DNA of 64,000 nt from Planctomycetia bacterium (GTDB lineage: Bacteria; Planctomycetota; Phycisphaerae; UBA1845; UTPLA1), in the NCBI GenBank assembly GCA_015200345.1, contig CP054187.1, positions 2,092,470-2,156,469 on the forward strand, in the 5' to 3' direction. Positions 9,565 through 17,092 of the stretch are shown here, piece after piece. Each line of letters opens with the position of its first letter. The first letter of the stretch is position 1. The notes under the pieces are model-generated. The model had not been told where the DNA came from, ran no database searches, and worked only from the letters and a program-made list of their open reading frames with translations. A program made the translations under genes and the position numbers.

Positions 9565-10341
9565 ATGCCGTCGTTCATCCGAACCCATGCACAAGGCCCG
9601 ATCGCCCGCGTGACGCTGGCGCGGCCGGACCTGCACAACGCCTTCAACGACGAGATGATGGCGGAGCTGACGGCGGCGTTCGCAACGCTCGGCGCGGCCA
9701 CGGCGGTGCGGATGATCGTGCTGGACGCAGAAGGGAAGAGCTTCTGCGCCGGGGCCGACATCAACTGGATGAAACGCATGGTCGGCTACACGATCGACGA
9801 GAACGTGGCCGACGCGAACGTGCTGGCGAAGATGCTGCGAACGATTCGCGAATGCCCGCGGCCGACGATGGCGCGGGTGCATGGGGCGGCGTTCGGCGGC
9901 GGCGTCGGCCTCGTGGCGGCATGCGACATGGCCGTGGCGACGGCCGAGTCGATGTTCTGCTTGAGCGAAGTGAAGCTGGGAATCGTCCCGGCGGTGATCT
10001 CGCCGTTTGTCTTGGAAAAGATCGGCGCGGGCCACGCGCGGCGCTACGCGCTGACGGCCGAGCGGTTCGACGGGCGCGAAGCACACCGCATCGGCCTCGT
10101 GTCGCAGGTAGTGGATCAACCGGCGGAACTCGATCCGTGGATCGAGCAAATCGCGGCAAGCGTGAGCGGAAACGGTCCGGCGGCCGTCGCGGCGTGCAAG
10201 CGGATTCTCGACCGCGTCGGCGGTCAAAGCTGGGACGACGTGCAGGCATTCACGACGCGGCAGATTGCGGAGATTCGCGTCTCGCCGGAAGGACAGGAAG
10301 GACTGAAATCGTTCCTCGAAAAACGCAAGCCGAACTGGTGA
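9565..10341 (+). CDS. Enoyl-CoA hydratase family, probable methylglutaconyl-CoA hydratase
   Basis: The 258-residue crotonase-family protein has the oxyanion-hole segments SFCAGADINWMKRM and VHGAAFGGGVGLVAACD, then the catalytic-region segment SEVKLGIVPAVISPFV and the C-terminal SPEGQEGLKSFLEKR. The GADINWMKRM and SEVKLGIVPA pattern is typical of LiuC-type methylglutaconyl-CoA hydratases, which convert 3-methylglutaconyl-CoA to HMG-CoA between the carboxylase and the lyase. The gene sits between both MCC subunits, which supports that role. A GGAGGGAGAG ribosome site lies just upstream of the ATG. Family membership is certain; the precise substrate is inferred. Confidence 0.9.
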   Translation: MPSFIRTHAQGPIARVTLARPDLHNAFNDEMMAELTAAFATLGAATAVRMIVLDAEGKSFCAGADINWMKRMVGYTIDENVADANVLAKMLRTIRECPRPTMARVHGAAFGGGVGLVAACDMAVATAESMFCLSEVKLGIVPAVISPFVLEKIGAGHARRYALTAERFDGREAHRIGLVSQVVDQPAELDPWIEQIAASVSGNGPAAVAACKRILDRVGGQSWDDVQAFTTRQIAEIRVSPEGQEGLKSFLEKRKPNW

Positions 10342-10370
10342 GGAAACAGGCGCCGGGATGAGCACCGCCC

Positions 10371-10404
10371 ACTACTGATTCAACCACTGACGGCTGACCA
10401 CTGA
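10371..10404. repeat. Short degenerate direct repeats (ACCACTGA)
   Basis: Immediately before the carboxylase alpha gene the octamer ACCACTGA occurs twice, at 10383 and 10397, 14 bases apart, preceded by ACTACTGA at 10371. No function is visible; the array ends six bases before the ATG at 10411 and so takes up the usual ribosome-binding position. Confidence 0.5.
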
Positions 10405-10410
10405 TCACCC

Positions 10411-11994
10411 ATGAAACACTTCCGCAAAATTCTGATCGCCAACCGCGGCGAGATCGCCGTGCGAATCGCGGCGACGTTGCGCGAGATGGGCATCGCCGTC
10501 GTGGCGGTCTATTCCAATCCCGATGCCGGTGCGTTGCATGTCCGCGCGGCCGACGAGGCTTATCCGCTGGAGGGCGCCAAGTCCTCGGAAACCTATCTGC
10601 GCGGCGACAAAATCATCGACATCGCCCGCCGCTGCGGCGCCGACGCGATTCACCCCGGCTTCGGGTTTTTGTCGGAGAATGAGGATTTCGCGCGGGCCTG
10701 CGCCGACGCGATGATCACCTTCATCGGCCCGACGCCCGAGGTCATCCGCGACATGGGTGACAAGATCGTGGCCAAGGCGAAATTTCAGGCCGCCGGTGTG
10801 CCGATCGTGCCGGGCTGGTCCGGCGACGCGCACGACGATTTCAATACCATCGCAGGACACGCCGATCGCATCGGTTACCCCGTGCTGATCAAGGCGGCGG
10901 CCGGCGGCGGCGGCAAAGGCATGCGCGTCGTGAAGAAGCCCGAAGATCTGGCCGCCGGGCTGGAATCGGCACAGCGCGAGGCGACGGCGGCCTTCGGCGA
11001 CGGCCGCGTGTTCCTGGAGAAGTATCTCGTCAACCCGCGTCACATCGAGGTGCAGATCTTCGGCGATCACCACGGCAACGTCGTGCACCTCTTCGAGCGT
11101 GAATGCTCCATCCAACGGCGGCACCAGAAGATCCTCGAGGAATCGCCCTCCCCCGCGCTGTCACCCGCCCTGCGCGAGCAGATCTGCGGCGCGGCCGTGC
11201 GCGCGGCCAAGGCCATCGGCTACACCAACGCCGGCACGGTGGAATTCATCCTCTCCGAATCGGGCGAGTTCTATTTCCTGGAAGTCAACACGCGCTTGCA
11301 GGTTGAGCACCCGGTGACCGAGGCCGTGACGCAGTGCGATCTCGTCCGGACGCAGGTGCTCGTCGCCGCGGGCCAGCCGCTGCCGTTTCGACAGGAGGAC
11401 ATTCGCCAGATCGGCCACGCGATCGAGGCGCGCATTTACGCCGAAGACGCATCGCGCAACTTCATGCCGTCGGTCGGGATCATCGCCTGCTACGAGCCGC
11501 CGACCGGGCCGGGCGTGCGCGTGGACAGCGGCGTGGAGTGCGGCAGTGAGGTCTCGGTGCATTACGATCCGATGCTCGCCAAGCTGATCGTCCACGCCGG
11601 CTCGCGCGACGAAGCCATCGAACGAATGCGGCGGGCGCTGCAAAACTACGCCGTGCTCGGCGTGACGACGAACATCACCTTTCTGCACGACGTCGTCTCC
11701 CACCCCGAGTTTCGAGCCGGCCGGCTGCACACGCACTTTTTGGAGCAGCACGCCGTCCGCGCGCCCGGCTCCGCGCCGCCGGAGGAAGCGCTCATCGCCG
11801 CCGCGCTCGTCGCCACCTCGATAAACTCCCACGCGGCGACCGGCCCGGGCGCCTCGCGCACGCAACGAGCCGCGGGCCAACGAGCCGCGGGCCAACGAGC
11901 CGCGGGCTTCAGCCCGCGCGGCTTTTCGACGACGAGTGACCCAGCCGCCGTGGACAGCCCCTGGCACGGCATCGGCCAATGGAGCAACGTCTGA
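10411..11994 (+). CDS. Methylcrotonoyl-CoA carboxylase alpha subunit, biotin carboxylase part
   Basis: This 527-residue protein is the ATP-dependent biotin carboxylase. It starts FRKILIANRGEIAVRI, then shows HPGFGFLSENEDFA, the ATP-grasp glycine loop AAGGGGKGMRVV, HIEVQIFGD, ERECSIQRRHQKI and the metal-binding EVNTRLQVEHPVTE, and reaches PTGPGVRVDSGV and MLAKLIVHA. In most bacteria the same chain continues into the BT and biotin-carrier domains (about 660 residues). Here it ends soon after an SPWHGIGQW motif that normally begins the BT domain. The last 50 residues include an Arg-Ala-Ala-Gly-Gln repeat encoded by a palindromic DNA element. The stop TGA overlaps the ATG of the next gene, so translation is probably coupled and the two proteins rejoin functionally. 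Confidence 0.92.
   Translation: MKHFRKILIANRGEIAVRIAATLREMGIAVVAVYSNPDAGALHVRAADEAYPLEGAKSSETYLRGDKIIDIARRCGADAIHPGFGFLSENEDFARACADAMITFIGPTPEVIRDMGDKIVAKAKFQAAGVPIVPGWSGDAHDDFNTIAGHADRIGYPVLIKAAAGGGGKGMRVVKKPEDLAAGLESAQREATAAFGDGRVFLEKYLVNPRHIEVQIFGDHHGNVVHLFERECSIQRRHQKILEESPSPALSPALREQICGAAVRAAKAIGYTNAGTVEFILSESGEFYFLEVNTRLQVEHPVTEAVTQCDLVRTQVLVAAGQPLPFRQEDIRQIGHAIEARIYAEDASRNFMPSVGIIACYEPPTGPGVRVDSGVECGSEVSVHYDPMLAKLIVHAGSRDEAIERMRRALQNYAVLGVTTNITFLHDVVSHPEFRAGRLHTHFLEQHAVRAPGSAPPEEALIAAALVATSINSHAATGPGASRTQRAAGQRAAGQRAAGFSPRGFSTTSDPAAVDSPWHGIGQWSNV
11863..11922. repeat. Three 15-bp tandem repeats running into a palindromic element, inside a coding linker
   Basis: Three perfect copies of CAACGAGCCGCGGGC occupy 11863-11907. 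The third is followed by TTCAGCCCGCGCGGC, so GCGGGCT-TC-AGCCCGC forms an inverted repeat. The unit length is a multiple of three, so the array is translated as repeated RAAGQ in the poorly conserved linker of the biotin carboxylase protein. It looks like a dispersed intergenic palindrome that inserted into, and then expanded within, a coding sequence. Confidence 0.85.
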
Positions 11995-12557
11995 TGCGAC
12001 GCGTGCAGCTCATTCCGCTTGCCGAATCCTCCACGGAGGAGATCAAACCGCTCGAGATCGCCATCGAACGCGCCAACGGCGACGCGGGGCGCGATTTCAC
12101 AGCCGGCCTCGGCGATCGGCGCATCAATGTGCGCGTCGACTGGCACGACGCCGCCGGAACGGGCGCGGCGGCGTCCCGCGGAACCCTGCACCTGCACGGA
12201 CGCGTCGTTCCGTTTCACGCGATCCGGCGCGACGACACGATTGAACTCTGGATGCAGGGCCGACTCTGGCGGTTCGAGGTGCCCCAACGAACCGCGCGCC
12301 GCGCGACCGGACTCGGTGCTTCAACCGCATCAACCGGCCGGCTCACCGCACCCATGCCGGGGACCGTGCTGAAGGTCACCGTCGCCGACGGCGACAAGTT
12401 CGAGGCACACCAGCCGCTGATCGTGATGGAATCCATGAAGATGGAAATGACGCTCTCCGCGCCGCACGCCGGCCGCGTGGCCGAGGTCTGCTGCCTCCCG
12501 GGACAACTTGTGGAGATGGGGGCCGTGCTGCTCCGCTTCGCGGACAATGCAGAATGA
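11994..12557 (+). CDS. Methylcrotonoyl-CoA carboxylase alpha subunit, BT and biotin-carrier part
   Basis: This 187-residue protein supplies the missing C-terminal part of the alpha subunit. Its first 100 residues correspond to the BT domain that docks the beta subunit; after a Thr/Ala/Ser linker comes a biotinyl domain with APMPGTV and the motif MESMKMEM, where Lys149 is the expected biotin site. The ATG at 11994 overlaps the stop of the preceding gene (TGATG); a start five codons earlier at 11979 is possible but less likely. Alone it has no catalytic activity. Either this is a true two-gene alpha subunit or a single frameshift separates the halves; the tidy TGATG junction favours the former. 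Confidence 0.9.
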   Translation: MRRVQLIPLAESSTEEIKPLEIAIERANGDAGRDFTAGLGDRRINVRVDWHDAAGTGAAASRGTLHLHGRVVPFHAIRRDDTIELWMQGRLWRFEVPQRTARRATGLGASTASTGRLTAPMPGTVLKVTVADGDKFEAHQPLIVMESMKMEMTLSAPHAGRVAEVCCLPGQLVEMGAVLLRFADNAE

Positions 12558-12574
12558 AGAATTGAGAGTGCAGA

Positions 12575-13573
12575 ATGGCCCAGGCCATGACGATCCCACG
12601 CCGCGTCCGCATCGTCGAAGTCGGCCCGCGCGACGGCCTGCAAAACGAAGCCACCCCGATTCCGACTGACGTCAAGCTGCGCTTCATCGAGAAACTTGCC
12701 GCCGCCGGACTCCGCGACATCGAAGTGACGTCGTTCGTCCATCCCAAGGCCGTACCGCAAATGGCCGATGCGATGGATCTGGCGCGTCAGCTCCCACACC
12801 GCGAACGCGTCACCTACTCGGCACTCGTGCCCAATGCCGTCGGCTGGGATCGCTGCCTGCAATCGGGCATCGAACGCATCGCCGTCTTCACCGCCGCTTC
12901 GGAGACGTTCACGGCGAAGAACATCCGCATGACCATTGACGAGTCGCTCGCGGTCTTCGCGCCCATTCTTCACGATGCAGCCCGGCGTGCATTCACTTCC
13001 CGCGCGTACATCTCGACCTGCTTCGAATGCCCCTACGAAGGCCGCGTCGCGCGAGGCAAGGTCCGCGAACTGGCCCAGCGATTGATCGAAATGGGAGCGG
13101 GAGAAATCGCCATCAGCGACACCCTCGGCGCTGCGGCGCCCTCCGATGTGGCGGAAACGGTCGGCCATGTTCTGGAGCGCGTGCCGGCCGATCGAATCGC
13201 GCTGCACTTTCACGACACCTACGGCACAGCGCTGGCCAACGTCTGCGCAGGACTGCAACTTGGAATCGAGACGTTCGATTCGTCAGCGGGCGGGCTGGGG
13301 GGTTGTCCCTATGCACCGGGCGCGGCGGGAAACCTCGCCACCGAGGACCTCGTCTACTTGCTGGACAGGATGGGGATCGAATCCGGCGTGAACCTCGCGG
13401 CTGTGGCCGAGGCCTCGTCGGTGATCGCTTCCGCCCTGGGCCGCAGCGCTCTGCCCAGCCGCAACTGGTTGCGGCTGATGCAAGCAAACTGTGCGAAAGC
13501 GAACGGAGAAGGGCATTCGGTCGCCCCCGGACCTGCAAGCCCACTCGACAGTCCAAATGGGCCGCCCCGCTGA
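12575..13573 (+). CDS. Hydroxymethylglutaryl-CoA lyase
   Basis: HMG-CoA lyase cleaves HMG-CoA into acetyl-CoA and acetoacetate, the last step of leucine breakdown. The 332-residue protein has the family start VRIVEVGPRDGLQNE (metal and catalytic Arg-Asp), then EVTSFVHPKAVPQMAD, the HFHDTYGTALAN metal-binding His motif, and the signature GLGGCPYAPGAAGN with its catalytic Cys. Length is normal (about 300) with a low-complexity tail. A GAGAG site precedes the ATG, 17 bases after the biotin-carrier gene, so the cluster is probably co-transcribed. An isovaleryl-CoA dehydrogenase, which would complete the pathway, is not in the window. Confidence 0.95.
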   Translation: MAQAMTIPRRVRIVEVGPRDGLQNEATPIPTDVKLRFIEKLAAAGLRDIEVTSFVHPKAVPQMADAMDLARQLPHRERVTYSALVPNAVGWDRCLQSGIERIAVFTAASETFTAKNIRMTIDESLAVFAPILHDAARRAFTSRAYISTCFECPYEGRVARGKVRELAQRLIEMGAGEIAISDTLGAAAPSDVAETVGHVLERVPADRIALHFHDTYGTALANVCAGLQLGIETFDSSAGGLGGCPYAPGAAGNLATEDLVYLLDRMGIESGVNLAAVAEASSVIASALGRSALPSRNWLRLMQANCAKANGEGHSVAPGPASPLDSPNGPPR

Positions 13574-13659
13574 CGCGTAAACGCACCACTTGGCTTATCG
13601 GGCGGATATTTCCGATTCGGCCTTGTCCGACGGTGCCTTCGAGCGTTTAATTGGGGTGG

Positions 13660-13688
13660 TTGGGATCGCATTGGATTTGTCGTACAAT
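13660..13688 (+). promoter_or_regulatory. Sigma-70-type promoter for the lipoprotein at 13741
   Basis: TTGGGA at 13660-13665 and TACAAT at 13683-13688 are 17 bases apart. The -10 matches five of six consensus bases and the -35 four of six. The predicted start near 13695 gives a leader of about 45 bases. Confidence 0.55.
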
Positions 13689-13740
13689 GGCGGCGAGATC
13701 GAGCCGCCTTGGGGCGATTCGCCCGCTTTGTGAGCTGCGT

Positions 13741-15462
13741 ATGAAATCCTCGCTCCGGTCATTCTTGGCGCTGGTGCTTTGCGCGCTGCCGCTTGCCACG
13801 GGCCTCGCCGGATGCGATCTGTTTTCACAGTTCTTCGGCCAGACGGCTGACGTCCCCATCATCGACCAAGGCTCCATTCGACTTGTGGCGCAGAACGAGT
13901 CCGGTCTCAACGTCGACGTGGATGCGACGTTCACCGTCGGCGGCGTGCAGGTGCGCGAAACCCGACTGGCCCTTTCGCCGATCGGCCCCGAATCCATCAA
14001 GAGCATTCTGCGTACGACCGCCGAGCGGATCGATGTCGTCGCACGGGTCGGCGCACCGATGAGCGGCAACGCCTCGCTGGCCATCGGCACGATCTTGCTG
14101 AAAGCGAGTTATGTCCTGAATGTCGACTACGTCGCGGGTGGAACGATTTATTTCATTGTGCCCGCGGTCAATCCTACCGAGAATCCGAATCCGATCTGCG
14201 CGGACCTCGGTCCGCCGACGATTACCTGCCCGCCGAATGTGACGCTTCCGTGCGGCTCATCGGTTATCCCCGGTTTGAATCCGGCCTTGACCGTTGCGAT
14301 GGGCGTGGACGATTGCGACGTGCAGGTGAACGTCTCGTTCTCCGACGAAATCCAGGGCGACTCGTGCTCGAAACTGATCGTCCGCACGTGGCGCGCGACG
14401 GATGATCTCGGCAAGAGCGAGTTCTGCCAGCAGGGAATCGTTCTCGCGGATGAGACCGGGCCGGTCCTGACCGTTCCGGCTGATGCGATCGTGGAGTGTG
14501 GTGACGACCTGGCCCCGGCGGCCACGGGCGAGTTGATCGCCTCCGACGCCTGCAACGATCTGTTGCAATCGCCAACGTACGTTGATCACGACCCCGTCGG
14601 CAGTTGTCCGAAGACGATTCTGCGCACGTGGACCGCGATGGACGTCTGCGGAAATGCCACTCATGCCAACCAATTGATCACCGTCGTCGATACGCTGGCT
14701 CCCTCCATCAACGACTGCCCGACCGACGACGTGCTGCCGGCCGAAACGGGCTGCTCGACCGCCGCGCCGGATTACACCGGGCTGGTCAGCGCGTCGGATG
14801 CCTGCACGTCGCAGCCGGTGGTGACGCAATCCCCCGCCCCGGGCGAGCCGCTCCCGCTGGGCCAGACCGAGATCGTCTTCACCGTGACGGATGACTGCCT
14901 GAACTTGACCACGTGCTCGATGTACGTCACCGTGGAAACGGGCGATGCCGACGAAGACGGCGTTCCGGATTGCGCCGACCAATGCCCCGGCTACGACGAC
15001 ACGATCGACTGCAACAACAACGGCATGCCCGATGCCTGCGAAATTTTCGCTTGCGACGGCGATCCGGCGTGTTCCGACTGCAACGATAACGGCATCCCGG
15101 ACGGCTGCGACATCGCCAATTGCCTGTACGACCCGGCGTGCGGCGACTGCGATCAGAACGGCGTGCCCGATGGTTGCGAATACTACCTCGCCGACTGCAA
15201 CGGGAACTTCATCGCCGACGAATGCGAGTTGGCCCAGGGCCTGGCGCACGATCTCAACGACAACGATTCACCGGACGAGTGCGACTTGAGCGGTGACTTG
15301 GACGGCGACGGCGTATTGAACGCCCAGGACATCGCGGCGTTCATCACCTGCCTCCTGGAGGGCGACGCCCAGGGTCCGTGCTCGCTGGCCGACCTCGACG
15401 GCGACAACGACGTCGACTTCGACGACCTTTACCTCTTCATTCTCCTGTTCCTCGATCTGTGA
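13741..15462 (+). CDS. Secreted lipoprotein with HYR-like modules, calcium-loop repeats and dockerin-like tail
   Basis: The 573-residue protein starts with a lipoprotein signal (hydrophobic core, lipobox LAGC, lipidated Cys near residue 24). After a beta-rich N-domain come three Cys-rich immunoglobulin-like/HYR modules (for example PPTITCPPNVTLPCG, and LPLGQTEIVFTVTDDC), then a run of acidic loops (DADEDGVPDCADQCPG; several D-C-N-x-N-G-x-P-D-x-C units) and a pair of dockerin-like EF loops (GDLDGDGVLNAQDI, ADLDGDNDVDFDDL). Such calcium loops stabilise extracellular proteins; the acidic CN.NG.PD.C repeat is typical of Phycisphaerae-like exoproteins. No catalytic domain is recognised, so a structural or binding role on the cell surface is likely. 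The frame is open from 13651 but only the ATG at 13741 yields the signal. It has its own promoter. Confidence 0.85.
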   Translation: MKSSLRSFLALVLCALPLATGLAGCDLFSQFFGQTADVPIIDQGSIRLVAQNESGLNVDVDATFTVGGVQVRETRLALSPIGPESIKSILRTTAERIDVVARVGAPMSGNASLAIGTILLKASYVLNVDYVAGGTIYFIVPAVNPTENPNPICADLGPPTITCPPNVTLPCGSSVIPGLNPALTVAMGVDDCDVQVNVSFSDEIQGDSCSKLIVRTWRATDDLGKSEFCQQGIVLADETGPVLTVPADAIVECGDDLAPAATGELIASDACNDLLQSPTYVDHDPVGSCPKTILRTWTAMDVCGNATHANQLITVVDTLAPSINDCPTDDVLPAETGCSTAAPDYTGLVSASDACTSQPVVTQSPAPGEPLPLGQTEIVFTVTDDCLNLTTCSMYVTVETGDADEDGVPDCADQCPGYDDTIDCNNNGMPDACEIFACDGDPACSDCNDNGIPDGCDIANCLYDPACGDCDQNGVPDGCEYYLADCNGNFIADECELAQGLAHDLNDNDSPDECDLSGDLDGDGVLNAQDIAAFITCLLEGDAQGPCSLADLDGDNDVDFDDLYLFILLFLDL

Positions 15463-15631
15463 TCGCGCGGCGCGGGGAGGCGGGCAGTCTTGCGCGGCAT
15501 CGCTCCCACGCGCCGTGGTCCAATGCTGGGCGCGCCATACCCTTGCATCGCTCGCGTTTCCGACTTGGCTCGTTTCTAATGCCCGTCCGTGACGCGGACC
15601 GCTCCGCCGCGACCGGCCATTGAGCACCCCC

Positions 15632-16921
15632 ATGATTCGACCGTATCTTGAACTGCCCCGCACGGTCTACGTCCTCGCGCTGGGTTCGTTCATCAATCGC
15701 GCCGGCGCCTTCTTTATTGTCTTTCTCACAATCTACCTGCAGGACCACCTGCACCTCGGAGAACGCTTCGCCACCCGAACCATGGGCATCTTCGGCTTGG
15801 GCGCGATCGTCGCGGCGCTGGTCGGCGGGCACCTCGCCGACTGGCTCGGCCGCAAACGCATCATGATGGTGAGCCTCTTCGGCGGCGCGGCGGTGCTCTG
15901 CGCCTTCACCACCTTGACACTTTCGTGGCAATTGCAGGCGGCCGTCTTCGTATTCGGATTTCTCGGCGAGATGTACCGCCCGGCCTCCAGTGCCATGGTC
16001 AGCGACGTGACCACGACCGCGCAGCGCCCGACCGCATTCGCCCTCCTCTACTTTTCCGTCAACCTCGGCTTCGCGGTCGGCCCGGTCATCGGCGGGGAAG
16101 TCGTCGAGCGCTTCTCCTTCCGCGCCATCTTCTTCGCCGACGCCGCGACCTCCGCCGCCTACGCCGTCATCATCCTGCTGGCCATTCGTGAAACGATTCA
16201 TCTCGCGCGGGCGCAGGCAGTCCAGGCACCCGGCAGCGCGGCGTCAAGTGACGCTCAATCCGGCACCGCCGCGGCCGCTCGCAATCCTGCACCGCGCGTC
16301 GATATCGGTTGGCGCCAGGCGCTCGCTCGTCTCGGCCGCGATCGGGTTTTCCTTGTCTTCTGCCTCGCCACGCTGTGCATCAGCATGTGCTACATGCAGC
16401 ACCTCTCCACGCTGCCGCTTTTCGCACGCGAGCACGGCATCGGCGTCAAGACCTACGGGCGGCTGATCGCGCTCAACGGCACGTTGATTGTCCTGCTGCA
16501 ACTGCCGCTCACGACGATGCTGCGCCGCTTTGATCGTGGAAGGATGATCGCGCTGTCGGCGGTGGTGGTCGGCGCGGGCTTCGGGCTGACCGCCTTCGCG
16601 CAAAAGCCGACGGAGTTCGCGGGAACGATTGTGATCTGGACAATCGGCGAACTTATGCAATTGCCGTTCCTGTCGTCGGTCGCCTCGGACCTGGCGCCGG
16701 CCGATATGCGCGGGCGGTACATGGGAGTGTTCGGCCTCTGCTTTTCCAGCGCCAACATGATCGGTGCGCCCATCGGCGGAGAAATACTCGCCCGGTTCGG
16801 CGGCGGCTACATCTGGGGCGGCTGCTTCGTACTTGGGCTGATGTCCGGCGCGCTCTTCCTGTTGATCCGGCGCCATCTTTCCATTCGGGAAGCAACGCGG
16901 CCCATCGTTGCATCACCGTGA
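15632..16921 (+). CDS. Major facilitator superfamily transporter
   Basis: About 12 hydrophobic segments in 429 residues and the classic loop-2/3 motif GGHLADWLGRKRIM identify an MFS carrier in the inner membrane. A charged, Ala/Ser-rich central loop (about residues 195-230) separates the two six-helix halves, and a second motif-A-like sequence (RRFDRGRMIAL) follows helix 8. The closest style is the drug/proton antiporter type, but the substrate cannot be read from sequence. A TTG at 15620 would add four residues; the ATG at 15632 (MIRPYLELPR) is chosen. No functional link with its neighbours is evident. Confidence 0.88.
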   Translation: MIRPYLELPRTVYVLALGSFINRAGAFFIVFLTIYLQDHLHLGERFATRTMGIFGLGAIVAALVGGHLADWLGRKRIMMVSLFGGAAVLCAFTTLTLSWQLQAAVFVFGFLGEMYRPASSAMVSDVTTTAQRPTAFALLYFSVNLGFAVGPVIGGEVVERFSFRAIFFADAATSAAYAVIILLAIRETIHLARAQAVQAPGSAASSDAQSGTAAAARNPAPRVDIGWRQALARLGRDRVFLVFCLATLCISMCYMQHLSTLPLFAREHGIGVKTYGRLIALNGTLIVLLQLPLTTMLRRFDRGRMIALSAVVVGAGFGLTAFAQKPTEFAGTIVIWTIGELMQLPFLSSVASDLAPADMRGRYMGVFGLCFSSANMIGAPIGGEILARFGGGYIWGGCFVLGLMSGALFLLIRRHLSIREATRPIVASP

Positions 16922-17092
16922 ATGGCCGATCCAGGTAAGATGCGGACGGATTCAGTTCACGCAAACTGACTGAAACCGACGGATGGCCGTTCGTCGGATT
17001 CCGGCGGAGACTCGCGGAATCTGTGAATTCTGCTACAATCGTGCCTGTTTCGTTGTAACGGATCGCCTGTTTTTCGTCCGCGGGAGTCTTGA

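Noticed and set aside
11863-11922. CRISPR array
   Set aside because: Three adjacent 15-base copies without spacers, in frame inside a gene, do not fit a CRISPR.
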